A stretch of DNA of 64,000 bases from Anaerolineae bacterium. GTDB lineage: Bacteria > Chloroflexota > Anaerolineae > 4572-78 > J111. This document shows, one piece after another, positions 39,377 through 48,555 of the stretch. The stretch lies in contig JAHDWA010000043.1 in the NCBI GenBank assembly GCA_023382535.1, positions 31,312-95,311 on the forward strand, given 5' to 3'. The notes below the pieces were generated by a model that made no database searches, was not told the DNA's origin, and saw only the letters and a list, made by a program, of their open reading frames with translations. How positions within the stretch are numbered: the first letter of the stretch is position 1; the number at the start of each line of letters is the position of its first letter. The position numbers and the translations under genes are program-made.

Positions 39377-42364
39377 ATGGCTAACAAACCACTTGATCTG
39401 GCTTCTGTTCGCGCCCACCTGGCTCAGGCCCGCGGCCCTCACTACTGGCGCAGCCTCGAGGAGCTGGCGAACACCGCCGAGTTTCAAGATTTTTTATACC
39501 GGGAATTTCCGCGCCAGGCTGCGGAATGGCCTAACTCGCTGAGCCGCCGCCATTTCTTAAAGCTCATGGGCGCATCATTGGCCCTGGCCGGCCTGACTGC
39601 CTGTTCCAGCCAGCCTCCCGAAGCCATTGTCCCCTATGTAGATGCGCCTGAAGAATTTGTGCCTGGCAAACCACTGTTTTATGCAACGGCTATGACTCTG
39701 GGTGGATATGCCACCGGGGTCCTGGTTGAGAGTAATCTGGGCCGGCCGACGAAGATCGAGGGCAATCCGGACCACCCGGCCAGCCTCGGCGCAACCGACG
39801 CCCTGACTCAAGCCTCCATCTTGACTCTCTATGACCCCGATCGCTCGCAGGCCGTCATCAGGCAGGGCGAAAGCAGCAGTTGGGAAGCTTTTCTCAGCGA
39901 ATTGCAGGCTGAATTAGAGCAACAGCGCGCCAGCGGCGGGGCCGGACTGCGTATCTTGACCGAAACCGTCACCTCGCCGACCCTGGCGGCACAGTTGCAG
40001 GGGCTTCTGGCCCAGTTTCCCTCGGCCCAATGGCACGCCTACGAACCGATTAATCGGGATAATGTCTACGCCGGCGCGCAACTGGCTTTTGGCGAGGCTG
40101 TGGAAACAATTTATCGTTTTGACCAGGCCGGAGTCATTCTCAGCCTCGATGCCGATTTTCTCTCGACCTTCCCCGGCAGCGTCCGCTACGCCCGCGACTT
40201 TGCCGGCAGGCGGCGGGCCTTTGTCGAACAAGAAGGCAGCTTGCCCCACCGTCTCTACGTTGTCGAGAGTACCCCAACCCCAACCGGGGCAGCCGCCGAC
40301 CACCGCCTGCCCTTACCGGCCAAGCACGTTGAAAGTTTCGCCCGCGCCATTGCCCCGGCGCTGGGCATCACCGTGACGCCGGGAGAGGGGGCAGGGCTGG
40401 CTAATGTCCCGGAAAACTGGATTCAGGCCGTTGCTCGCGACCTCCAAGCTCAGCCCGGCTCAAGCCTGGTCATCGCCGGCGATCACCAGCCGCCCACGGT
40501 CCACGCGCTTGTCCACGCTATCAACGACGCGCTGGGAAACGGAGGGCAGACGGTCGTCTACACCGACCCGGTCGCAGCCAGTCCGGCCAATCAAACTGAG
40601 TCGTTCCGAGAACTCACAGCGGCCATGGCAACGGGTCAGGTGGATCTGCTGCTCATTTTGGGCGGCAATCCTGTTTTCACCGCGCCGGCGGACCTCAATT
40701 TTGCCGAGGCGCTCGATCAAGTCAGGTTCCGCGTTCACCTGAGCTTATACGAGGATGAGACATCCGCGCGCTGTCATTGGCACGTGCCCGAGTCGCACTA
40801 CCTGGAAACCTGGGGCGATGCGCGCGCTTACGATGGGACGGTCACCCTGATCCAGCCGCTCATTCAGCCGCTGTACGCCAGCCGCACGGCGTCTGCTGTG
40901 CTGGCGGCGCTGCTCGGCCAGGCTGACCAGTCGGACCATGACCGGGTGCGCACCTACTGGGAGGGCCAGAATAGCACCGAGACGTTTGAGCAGTTTTGGC
41001 ACGACGCCCTGTACAGGGGAGTGATCGCAGAAACGGCGTTTCCCGCCAAAGCGGTCTCGCTCAGCGCCGAATTTGACCAATCAACTTCGGCAGCGAGCAG
41101 TGACAATTTGGAAATTATCTTTCGGCCCGACCCATCCATTTGGGATGGTCGTTTTGCCAATAACGGCTGGCTGCAAGAACTGCCCAAACCACTCACCAAG
41201 CTGACTTGGGATAATGCCGCCTTGATGAGTCCCGCTACCGCCACCAGCCTGGGACTCACCAGCGAGGAGTTAATAGAGCTTCGGTATCAAGGTCGAGCCG
41301 TGGCTGCGCCGGTCTGGATCATGCCCGGTCATGCCGAAGATTCGATCACCGTCTACCTGGGCTATGGGCGGACGCACGCGGGCAGGGTCGGCACAGGCAT
41401 GGGGTTCAATGCTTACACCCTCCGCACTGCCGACGCGCCCTGGTTTGGTTCCGGTCTGACCATTGGCCGGACTGAGGAGCGGTACGCCCTGGCCAGCACT
41501 CAAATTCACCAAACCATCGAAGGGCGGGATCTTGTCCGGGCGGGCACCGTTGAACAATTCCGGGCTGAGCCGGATTTTGCCCAAAAACCCGATGCCCACC
41601 GCCTCGACATTTCGCTCTATCCCAAATTTGAGTACAACGATAATAGCTGGGGGATGGTGGTAGATTTAAGCGCCTGTACGGGCTGTAATGCCTGCGTGGT
41701 GGCCTGCCAGGCTGAAAATAATATTCCGGTGGTCGGCAAGGAACAGGTGCTTAATGGGCGCGAGATGCACTGGCTTCGCCTCGACCGTTACTACGAAGGC
41801 GAAGTGGATAATCCCGCAGTCCATCACCAGCCGGTGCTGTGCATGCACTGTGACAACGCGCCCTGTGAAGTGGTTTGCCCGGTCGGGGCGACCCTGCACG
41901 ACCAGGAAGGGTTGAATGTGATGGTCTACAACCGCTGCATTGGCACGCGCTACTGCTCCAACAACTGCCCCTATAAAGTCAGGCGCTTTAACTTCCTGCA
42001 ATTCACCGACCTGGATACGGAAAGTTTGAAGCTCCAGCGCAACCCGGAGGTAACGGTCCGTTCGCGCGGCGTGATGGAGAAATGCACCTATTGTGTCCAG
42101 CGTATCAGCGCCGGCCGTATCGCCGCCAAGGCAGAAAACCGGGAGATCCGCGATGGTGAGGTGGTGACCGCCTGCCAGGCGGCCTGCCCCACCCAAGCGA
42201 TTGTTTTTGGGAATATCAACGATCCGAACAGCCAGGTGGCCCGGCTAAAGGTGTCGCCGCTCAATTACGGAATGCTGACCGAGTTAAATACGCACCCCCG
42301 GACCACTTACCTGGCGAAACTTAGAAATCCAAATCCAGAGCTGGAAAGGGGTGAAACCCAATAA
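39377..42364 (+). CDS. actB: Alternative complex III subunit B (molybdopterin-like + Fe-S)
   Basis: 995 residues. A twin-arginine type leader lies inside the chain near residue 55 (SRRHFLKLMGASLALAGLTA) after a 54-residue conserved head, as in the family. About 80-740 is a molybdopterin-oxidoreductase-like domain; in ActB this part is known to lack the cofactor. About 748-995 is a ferredoxin-like part with four cysteine groups: CTGCNACVVAC, CMHCDNAPCEVVC, CIGTRYCSNNC and CTYC ... CQAAC. This should bind three 4Fe-4S clusters and one 3Fe-4S cluster. The subunit sits on the outer side of the membrane next to ActC. The actCD gene starts 9 bases later. Confidence 0.95.
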   Translation: MANKPLDLASVRAHLAQARGPHYWRSLEELANTAEFQDFLYREFPRQAAEWPNSLSRRHFLKLMGASLALAGLTACSSQPPEAIVPYVDAPEEFVPGKPLFYATAMTLGGYATGVLVESNLGRPTKIEGNPDHPASLGATDALTQASILTLYDPDRSQAVIRQGESSSWEAFLSELQAELEQQRASGGAGLRILTETVTSPTLAAQLQGLLAQFPSAQWHAYEPINRDNVYAGAQLAFGEAVETIYRFDQAGVILSLDADFLSTFPGSVRYARDFAGRRRAFVEQEGSLPHRLYVVESTPTPTGAAADHRLPLPAKHVESFARAIAPALGITVTPGEGAGLANVPENWIQAVARDLQAQPGSSLVIAGDHQPPTVHALVHAINDALGNGGQTVVYTDPVAASPANQTESFRELTAAMATGQVDLLLILGGNPVFTAPADLNFAEALDQVRFRVHLSLYEDETSARCHWHVPESHYLETWGDARAYDGTVTLIQPLIQPLYASRTASAVLAALLGQADQSDHDRVRTYWEGQNSTETFEQFWHDALYRGVIAETAFPAKAVSLSAEFDQSTSAASSDNLEIIFRPDPSIWDGRFANNGWLQELPKPLTKLTWDNAALMSPATATSLGLTSEELIELRYQGRAVAAPVWIMPGHAEDSITVYLGYGRTHAGRVGTGMGFNAYTLRTADAPWFGSGLTIGRTEERYALASTQIHQTIEGRDLVRAGTVEQFRAEPDFAQKPDAHRLDISLYPKFEYNDNSWGMVVDLSACTGCNACVVACQAENNIPVVGKEQVLNGREMHWLRLDRYYEGEVDNPAVHHQPVLCMHCDNAPCEVVCPVGATLHDQEGLNVMVYNRCIGTRYCSNNCPYKVRRFNFLQFTDLDTESLKLQRNPEVTVRSRGVMEKCTYCVQRISAGRIAAKAENREIRDGEVVTACQAACPTQAIVFGNINDPNSQVARLKVSPLNYGMLTELNTHPRTTYLAKLRNPNPELERGETQ

Positions 42365-42373
42365 GAAGCAAGT

Positions 42374-44392
42374 ATGGAAGCCGGACGTGTAGAAAAATCA
42401 AGTCAACTTAAACCGCCGCCCTTACTTGGGCCGGAACACAGCTATCGTTCAATCACCGCCAGAATTAGCGACGTAGTTCTCAGCAAAACGGCTCCGACCT
42501 CCTGGTTCTTGGGATTGGCGGTAAGCTTTATCCTGCTGATGATCCTGATCTATGCGGTTACTTATTTGTTTGCCGTTGGTGTGGGTATTTGGGGGCTGAA
42601 CATTCCGGTCGGCTGGGGCTTCGACATTACCAATCTGGTCTGGTGGATTGGCATTGGTCACGCCGGCACGCTCATCTCAGCCATTTTGCTGTTACTCCGC
42701 CAGGAGTGGCGCACCTCCATCAACCGCTTTTCTGAGGCAATGACCCTGTTTGCGGTGGCCTGTGCGGGCCTGTTCCCCCTGATTCACGTGGGCCGTCCCT
42801 GGCTGGTGTATTGGGTCTTTCCCTACCCCAATGTCTACGACTTGTGGCCGCAGTTTCGCAGCCCGCTGCTGTGGGATGCCGTGGCGATCGGCACCTACGG
42901 CACGGTCTCGCTGATGTTCTGGTTCATCGGCCTCCTGCCCGACCTGGCCGCTTTGCGTGACCGGGCGACCAACCGCTTTGCCCGCTATTTCTACGGCCTG
43001 CTGTCGCTGGGCTGGCGCGGGTCGGCCCGGCACTGGCAGCGCTATGAGACGATCTATTTGCTGCTGGCGGCCCTGGCGACCCCCCTGGTGGTGTCGGTCC
43101 ACTCGGTGGTCAGTTTAGATTTCGCCGTTTCGGTTATTCCCGGCTGGCATACCACGGTTTTTCCCCCCTACTTTGTGGCCGGGGCCATTTTCTCCGGCAT
43201 GGCCATGGTGCTGACCCTGCTGATTCCGCTGCGCAAGGTTTACCGGCTGGAAGATTTTATCACCTCTCGCCACCTGGACAACATGGCCAAGGTCATGCTG
43301 GCGACCGGCCTAATCGTGGCTTACGGCTATCTGACCGAGTCTTTCACCGGTTGGTACAGCGGCAGCACCTACGAAGGCTTTGTGCTGCTGAACCGGCTGG
43401 CCGGCCCGTATGCGCCGGTCTACGGCGCCCTTATCCTGTGTAACATCCTCGTGCCGCAGGCGCTCTGGTTCAGCCGGGTCAGAACCCATCCGTTCCTGTT
43501 GTTCGTCATTTCGATCATTATCAATATCGGCATGTGGTTGGAACGCTTTGTCATCATCGTCGTCAGCCTGCACCGGGATTACCTGCCGTCTTCATGGGGC
43601 ATGTTTTATCCCACTATTTGGGATTGGCTGACCCTGCTGGGGTCGTTGGGCCTCTTTTTCACGGCGATTTTCGTCTTCATTCGCGTTCTGCCGATGATTT
43701 CCATGTTTGAGATGCGCCACCTCCTGACCGAAACCAAAAAGCATGGCCAGGCAGCCGTCCAGTCTGCTTCGGCCAAGCTCTCTCAGGCGGCTGAAACCCT
43801 GGCTGCCGGACGGGTCGAAGGACCGCTCTACGGCCTCATGGCTGAATTTGACGAGCCGGAGGAACTGCTGGCGAAGGCCCGCCAGACCTACAGCGCCGGT
43901 TATCGCCAAATTTCCGCCTATACCCCTTTCCCGGTTGAGGGCCTGTCCGAAGCCATCGGCCTGCGCCCGAGCAAACTGCCCCTGCTGGTCTTGCTGGGCG
44001 GTATTTTAGGCGCTCTAGGCGGGTATTTCCTGCAATACTACGCCGCCGTGATTGATTATCCCTGGAATGTGGGCGGTCGCCCCTTTAACAGTTGGCCTTC
44101 TTTTATGATTGTTACCTTTGAGTTAACGATTTTGGTCGCCGCGGTGGTGGGCGTGGTCGCTCTGCTGGTGGCCAATAAACTGCCCATGCTTTACCACCCT
44201 GTTTTTAACGCGCCCCGTTTCAAGCTGGCCTCGCAGGATCGCTTTTTCCTGTGCGTTAAAGCCAGCGACCCTAAATTCGATCTCAATGGAACCCGGCAGT
44301 TTTTGGCCGGTTTAGGGCCAAACGAGGTGGTCGAGGTGGCTAAAAATCCAATAAAACTGGAACCGCAGAGACGTAGAGAAATGGAGAAATAA
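42374..44392 (+). CDS. Fused alternative complex III subunits C and D (NrfD/PsrC-like + DUF3341)
   Basis: 672 residues. Residues about 1-450 are an NrfD/PsrC-like quinol-binding subunit (ActC) with some ten membrane helices; conserved stretches include WWIGIGHAGTLISAILLLLR and VHSVVSLDFAVSVIPGWH. After a polar linker rich in Ala/Gln (about 450-478), residues about 480-665 match ActD (DUF3341): LYGLMAEFDEPEELLAKAR, YTPFPVEGLSEAIG, LGGYFLQYYAAVIDYPWNVG, NSWPSFMIVTFELTILVA, FFLCVKASDP. Normally these are two genes. No stop, frameshift or ribosome site separates them here, so the fusion looks real. ATG 42374 follows closely on actB. Confidence 0.93.
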   Translation: MEAGRVEKSSQLKPPPLLGPEHSYRSITARISDVVLSKTAPTSWFLGLAVSFILLMILIYAVTYLFAVGVGIWGLNIPVGWGFDITNLVWWIGIGHAGTLISAILLLLRQEWRTSINRFSEAMTLFAVACAGLFPLIHVGRPWLVYWVFPYPNVYDLWPQFRSPLLWDAVAIGTYGTVSLMFWFIGLLPDLAALRDRATNRFARYFYGLLSLGWRGSARHWQRYETIYLLLAALATPLVVSVHSVVSLDFAVSVIPGWHTTVFPPYFVAGAIFSGMAMVLTLLIPLRKVYRLEDFITSRHLDNMAKVMLATGLIVAYGYLTESFTGWYSGSTYEGFVLLNRLAGPYAPVYGALILCNILVPQALWFSRVRTHPFLLFVISIIINIGMWLERFVIIVVSLHRDYLPSSWGMFYPTIWDWLTLLGSLGLFFTAIFVFIRVLPMISMFEMRHLLTETKKHGQAAVQSASAKLSQAAETLAAGRVEGPLYGLMAEFDEPEELLAKARQTYSAGYRQISAYTPFPVEGLSEAIGLRPSKLPLLVLLGGILGALGGYFLQYYAAVIDYPWNVGGRPFNSWPSFMIVTFELTILVAAVVGVVALLVANKLPMLYHPVFNAPRFKLASQDRFFLCVKASDPKFDLNGTRQFLAGLGPNEVVEVAKNPIKLEPQRRREMEK

Positions 44393-44422
44393 AATCAAGG
44401 GGGATAACTACTCAGGCCCTAT

Positions 44423-44501
44423 GTCATTTCGAGGCCATAGGCCGAGAAATCTCTGGAGTACCACACAGGTATGAGGGATTTCTCCCTTCGGTCGAAATGA
44501 C
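44423..44501. repeat. GTCATTTCGA...TCGAAATGAC inverted repeat
   Basis: Outer arms perfect over 10 bp (44423-44432 and 44492-44501) and inner arms GAGAAATC/GATTTCTC perfect over 8 bp. It lies between actCD and actE in the operon. Confidence 0.85.
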
Positions 44502-44566
44502 ACTGCTTGCGTCCTATGGATGCCTGAGCAGTTGTCATTGTACTTTGTGATAAAAAAGCGTCGCAA

Positions 44567-45181
44567 ATGGTAATTATCAAGAGTATTCAAGATTTGAAGG
44601 TTGCTATCAAAATAAGCTGGCTGGTCGCCTGCCTGATCCTGCTGACGGGCTGCGCTATGGATATGTATGACCAACCCCGCTACGAGCCGCTGGAAAAGAG
44701 CAGCCTGGCGGGGAATGCCCTGTCTGCCCGGCCTCATATTGCCAATACCGTGGACCGCAGCCAGCCCGAACTTGATCAGCACCTAGCGAGCGGGCAGCTT
44801 AACGGAGAACTGGCCCCCACCTTTCCCTTTACCGTAACTTTGGAAGTTTTGCAGCGGGGCCAGGAGCGCTATAACATCTTCTGCGGGCCATGTCACGGTG
44901 CGTTGGGCGATGGGCAAGGCATTGTGGTAGAGTACGGCCTGGAAGCGCCGCCTTCCTTTCATACGCCGGAGATGCGCGACGAACGACCCGGCTTTTATTT
45001 CGACGTAATTAGCCGGGGAACGCGGGTGATGCCCAGTTATGCGTCGCGCATTCCCCCGGCCGACCGCTGGGCCATTATCGCTTACATTCGCGCCCTGCAA
45101 CTGAGCCAAAACTCTGACCTCTCGAATGTGCCGGCGCAGGAAGTTCCGAATCTCGATAATACGGAAGTTATCACAAGATGA
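44567..45181 (+). CDS. actE: Alternative complex III subunit E, lipoprotein cytochrome c
   Basis: 204 residues from ATG 44567. The lipobox is LLTGC (near 28). One haem motif, FCGPCHG, followed by the GDGQG loop, and Met ligand candidate in RVMPSYASRI. GQERYNIFCGPCHGALGDG is typical of ActE. It is a membrane-attached monohaem cytochrome of the complex, passing electrons on. The last codons overlap the actF start (ATGA). Confidence 0.92.
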   Translation: MVIIKSIQDLKVAIKISWLVACLILLTGCAMDMYDQPRYEPLEKSSLAGNALSARPHIANTVDRSQPELDQHLASGQLNGELAPTFPFTVTLEVLQRGQERYNIFCGPCHGALGDGQGIVVEYGLEAPPSFHTPEMRDERPGFYFDVISRGTRVMPSYASRIPPADRWAIIAYIRALQLSQNSDLSNVPAQEVPNLDNTEVITR

Positions 45182-46356
45182 AGCAGACAGACTCGTTCGG
45201 CTCTCATACGGATTTGACCCGCTGGCGGCTGGGGGGCCTTGTGGCCGGGGGGGTCGGCCTGATTTTGGCTGTGGCCGGCGCATTTTTTGATTTGGCCCAG
45301 TTCTGGCAGTCGTACCTGTTAGCCTACGTTTTTTGGCTGCAACTTCCTCTCGGCTGCCTGGCCGTTGTCATGCTGCACCATCTGGTTGGAGGTCACTGGG
45401 GGATTGTGATAAGGCGCTTTTTGGAAGCCGGGGCGATGACCCTCCCCCTCATGGCGGTCCTCTTTGTCCCGTTGATATTCGGCATGAGTACACTGTATAG
45501 CTGGACTGACCCGCAGACCGTGGCCCAGAGCGAACTGCTCCAGCATAAAAGTGTTTACTTAAACCGGCCCTTTTTTCTGGCCCGCGGGCTGCTCTACCTG
45601 TTGATCTGGATCGGCCTGGCCTACGGCTTGAGCCGCTGGTCGCTGGCCCAGGATCGAACGGCCGACCCCGGCCTGGCCAGCCGCATGCGCCGCCTGAGCG
45701 CCCTGGGCCTGATCCTTTACGTTTTGACGGCGACCTTTGCCGCTTATGACTGGCTGATGTCGCTGGAGCCGGAGTGGTATTCATCTATTTACGGCGTTCT
45801 GTTCATTGTGGGGCAGGTTTTGGCGGCCTTTGCCTTTGCCGTAATCATGCTGCGCTGGGGGTCAAACCGGCAGTCCCTGGCCGAGTCGGTCAGCCGCTCC
45901 GATTTTAACGACCTGGGTAATTTTATGCTCGGCTTTGTCATGATCTGGGCTTATATTTCCTTTTCCCAATTTTTGATTATCTGGTCGGCCAATATCCCCG
46001 AAGAGGCCATCTGGTATTACCATCGCAGCAAGGGCGGCTGGCAGTGGGTTGGACTAGGGCTGATCCTGTTCCACTTTGCTTTGCCCTTTTTGCTGCTGCT
46101 CTCGCGCCGGGCCAAGCGCCAGGCTTTCCTGATGGCAGCCCTGGCGGTTCTGCTGCTGGGCATGCGGCTGGTTGACCTGTACTGGCTGATCGTGCCCGCC
46201 TTTCACCCGGACGGCCTGCACCTGCACTGGCTGGACGGCGTGCTGCTTGTGGCCCTGGGCGGTTTCTGGCTGGCTGTGTTTGCCTGGCAGTTGGCCGGCA
46301 AGTCGCTTTTGCCCCGGCACGACCCGCGCTTCCAGGAGGCATTTGCTCATGAGTAA
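45178..46356 (+). CDS. actF: Alternative complex III subunit F, NrfD-like membrane protein
   Basis: 392 residues with about ten membrane helices. ATG 45178 overlaps the actE stop. Typical segments: ATFAAYDWLMSLEPEWYSSI and ISFSQFLIIWSANIPEEAIW, the ActF signature. It is related to ActC and thought to face the quinone/proton side of the complex. The 3' end overlaps the next cytochrome gene by 8 bases, so that gene belongs to the operon. Confidence 0.92.
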   Translation: MKQTDSFGSHTDLTRWRLGGLVAGGVGLILAVAGAFFDLAQFWQSYLLAYVFWLQLPLGCLAVVMLHHLVGGHWGIVIRRFLEAGAMTLPLMAVLFVPLIFGMSTLYSWTDPQTVAQSELLQHKSVYLNRPFFLARGLLYLLIWIGLAYGLSRWSLAQDRTADPGLASRMRRLSALGLILYVLTATFAAYDWLMSLEPEWYSSIYGVLFIVGQVLAAFAFAVIMLRWGSNRQSLAESVSRSDFNDLGNFMLGFVMIWAYISFSQFLIIWSANIPEEAIWYYHRSKGGWQWVGLGLILFHFALPFLLLLSRRAKRQAFLMAALAVLLLGMRLVDLYWLIVPAFHPDGLHLHWLDGVLLVALGGFWLAVFAWQLAGKSLLPRHDPRFQEAFAHE

Positions 46357-47071
46357 AACAAAATCTTCCTCTCAGCGCAGCGGATTAAAAGTTGCCCTGG
46401 CCGTATTCGGCGGGGTGCTGCTGCTGGCTTGCCTGGGAGGTCTTATTTTTGGCCTGAATTGGTTGGGAGTTTTTGAAGATCCACAGGCGAGGCTGACCCT
46501 GCCCCCCCTGGACAATATGATTCCGCCTGAGGAAGTGGCGGCTCGCCGCCAAAACGAACAGGCGCGGCTTAACAGCTACGGCTGGGTGGATAAGGAGGCG
46601 GGCGTAGCCAGAATTCCGATCGGTCAAGCCATGGAGTTGGTTGCCGACAGCGGCCTGCCGGTGGGCGAACCAACCGCCACGCCGACAGCCACCCCGACCC
46701 CCACCAGCACCAGCACCGCTACCCCCGAGCCGGGGGCAACTGCCGTTCCCCCTACGCCGACAGCCACCCCCGCGCCCACGGTTGACCTGGCGAACGTCAG
46801 CTTTACCAATAACGTGCTGCCTATCTTTGAGCAGCATTGTACAGAGTGTCACGGCGGGGATGAACCCAAGGAAGGCTTAAGATTGACCAGCCACGCCGAG
46901 GTGATGGCCGGTTCGTGGAACGGCTCGGTGATCGAGCCGGGTGATGTCGAAAACAGCTACCTGATTGAGCAGATTGTTTCCGGCCGAATGCCTAAAGACA
47001 GGCCGAAATTACCTGACGCCGACATCGAGATCATCACCGCCTGGGTCGAGGCTGGCGCGCCGGATAATTAG
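46349..47071 (+). CDS. Membrane-anchored monohaem cytochrome c
   Basis: 240 residues from ATG 46349, 10 bases after AGGAGG inside the end of actF. One membrane helix near 13-38 (VALAVFGGVLLLACLGGLIF). Next is a short segment LNSYGWVDKEAGVARIPIG, known to me from proteins near terminal-oxidase genes, then a Thr/Pro linker and a C-terminal cytochrome c domain of the planctomycete type (CTECHGGDEPKEGLRL ... SGRMPKDRPKL). Electron carrier on the outer face, probably between complex III and an oxidase encoded elsewhere; no oxidase gene follows. Last gene of the act transcript. Confidence 0.85.
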   Translation: MSKTKSSSQRSGLKVALAVFGGVLLLACLGGLIFGLNWLGVFEDPQARLTLPPLDNMIPPEEVAARRQNEQARLNSYGWVDKEAGVARIPIGQAMELVADSGLPVGEPTATPTATPTPTSTSTATPEPGATAVPPTPTATPAPTVDLANVSFTNNVLPIFEQHCTECHGGDEPKEGLRLTSHAEVMAGSWNGSVIEPGDVENSYLIEQIVSGRMPKDRPKLPDADIEIITAWVEAGAPDN

Positions 47072-47115
47072 TAGATAGCTTTTACAATAACCTGAATTCG
47101 GAATAAGCCCTATCT

Positions 47116-47901
47116 TTACCGCCTCACGCCCGCGTCAAGCTCATCTTTCAGCCGCTCCAACTCGTCCCAATCGCCCACAGCCGCCAATTTGGCCTGCTCC
47201 GGCCAGGTGTCGGCATTGGCTAACCTGATGTTGGCATCGCTGAGAATTTGCTGCAACCGGCTGACTTCGGTTTCGGCAAGTTGGGCAAAGGTGGCAATGC
47301 CGGCGTCGTGTAGCACCTGGTTAATCTTGGGGCCGATCCCCTCAATCGGAGTCAAATCTTCAGATGCCCCCGGTCCAGCCTTGGGAGACTTGGCTGTTTC
47401 TTCGGTTACTGGCGCTTTAGCGCGAGCCGGCTCAACGCCTGGGGTAGGTTCTGGCGGCCTGCTTTGTTCATGCCAGGTTTCACTGGAGGCGCTGCCGGCA
47501 AGATCGGCCAAAGCTTCCCCTCGGGCCGATTCTTGCCCCTCCGGTTGTTCTAGCCGCCTTTGTTCTTCCCACCCCTGACTGGAGGCGCTGCCGGCCAGGT
47601 CGGCCAGGGCTTCCCCTCGAGCCGGTCCCCGGTCCTGCGCTTGTTCTGGCCGCTGGCTTTCTGTGGGCGGTTCAGCATTGGCCCAGGCAGTCTCGGTAAT
47701 GGAGGACGACACTGTCGGTTGTGCGGCCCGGTCAGGGGCGGCCGTGCGGGTCCGCGCAGACGACTCGGTTGGGCTAAATTGGCTGAACTGTCTCATTTCT
47801 CTCACGTGACGCCGGCGCAAGCCCCACCACAGCAGCATCCCTCCGACTAATCCCAACCCGACAACTCGCAGCCCGTTTGAAGCGGTATATTTTTGGGTCA
47901 T
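47116..47901 (-). CDS. Membrane-anchored protein with helix-hairpin-helix C-terminus
   Basis: 261 residues from ATG 47901 (AAGGAGGT 8 bases upstream). N-terminal helix near 10-24 (LRVVGLGLVGGMLLWWGL), then a charged low-complexity middle with two copies of a 32-residue unit (ARGEALADLAGSASS... repeated; 96-bp DNA period, 47484 and 47580). The C-terminus (about 185-261) is an HhH/DUF4332-like domain: LTPIEGIGPKINQVLHDAGI, FAQLAETEVSRLQQIL. Such domains often bind DNA or protein partners. It could tether DNA to the membrane; that is only a guess. Confidence 0.75.
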   Translation of the reverse strand: MTQKYTASNGLRVVGLGLVGGMLLWWGLRRRHVREMRQFSQFSPTESSARTRTAAPDRAAQPTVSSSITETAWANAEPPTESQRPEQAQDRGPARGEALADLAGSASSQGWEEQRRLEQPEGQESARGEALADLAGSASSETWHEQSRPPEPTPGVEPARAKAPVTEETAKSPKAGPGASEDLTPIEGIGPKINQVLHDAGIATFAQLAETEVSRLQQILSDANIRLANADTWPEQAKLAAVGDWDELERLKDELDAGVRR

Positions 47902-48098
47902 GGCTCATTACCTCCTTAAAAATAGTAGACGGTAAACAGCCCACAGGGGGCCTTCTGCTCTAGACAGGGGAAATAAATACACCCCTGCTACCCTGCGACC
48001 TTGCTACCTTTCATTGTTGGTAAAGTATTAGCTTCACTTTAATTGAAATGAGGAGCAATAGCCATAGATACAGATATAGAAGGAGGATATAGATTCTG
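47902..48098. other. Gap with CCTGCTACC words
   Basis: About 200 bases with CCCTGCTACCCTGCGACCTTGCTACC words (47984-48009) and TATAGATACAGATATAG. No gene. Confidence 0.4.
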
Positions 48099-48548
48099 TT
48101 ATAGCTGGATCGTCCCATCAGGCATGGTTGCGCCGCGCAGGTTAGCTCCACCGATGTCAGCGCCGCGCAGGTTGGCCTTGATCAGGTTAGCATAGCCCAG
48201 GTCGGCGTCGCGCAGGTCAGCTTCAATCAAAACGGCATGGCCCAAGTTGGCCTCGCTGAGGATGGCTCCCCGCAAATTAGCGCTGCGCAGGTTGGCAAAA
48301 ATCAGGTTGGCCCGGTGCAGATTCGCGCCGCTCAGGTTCGCCTGGCGCAGGTCCGATTCACCCAGGTCGGCTTCCCCCAGATTGGCCTTGCTCAGGTTGA
48401 TCTCGCGCAGGTCGGCCTCGCTCAGGTCGGCCCCGTATAGATCGGTTTGGCTCAGGTCAATTCCGCTCAGGTTGGCTCCGCGAAAATGGGGCGCTTCGCC
48501 CCTGTCGCGCGCAGCTTCTATGATTTGGATTACCTCTTCACGTTTCAT
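48099..48548 (-). CDS. Pentapeptide repeat protein
   Basis: 149 residues from ATG 48548; the longer frame runs back into the upstream gene and is rejected. After a 25-residue head (REEVIQIIEAARDRGEAP) some 24 pentapeptides of A-[DN]-L-x-x type follow, enough for about six turns of a right-handed beta-helix. Such proteins act as structural mimics or scaffolds; some bind gyrase, but no feature here points to that. It starts 7 bases after the Agl23-NHL stop on the same strand and is probably co-translated. Confidence 0.9.
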   Translation of the reverse strand: MKREEVIQIIEAARDRGEAPHFRGANLSGIDLSQTDLYGADLSEADLREINLSKANLGEADLGESDLRQANLSGANLHRANLIFANLRSANLRGAILSEANLGHAVLIEADLRDADLGYANLIKANLRGADIGGANLRGATMPDGTIQL

Positions 48549-48555
48549 TTTACCC

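Noticed and set aside
39377..41620. Active molybdoenzyme
   Set aside because: The domain resembles molybdopterin oxidoreductases, but in ActB of alternative complex III this part is known to lack the cofactor, and all neighbours are act genes.
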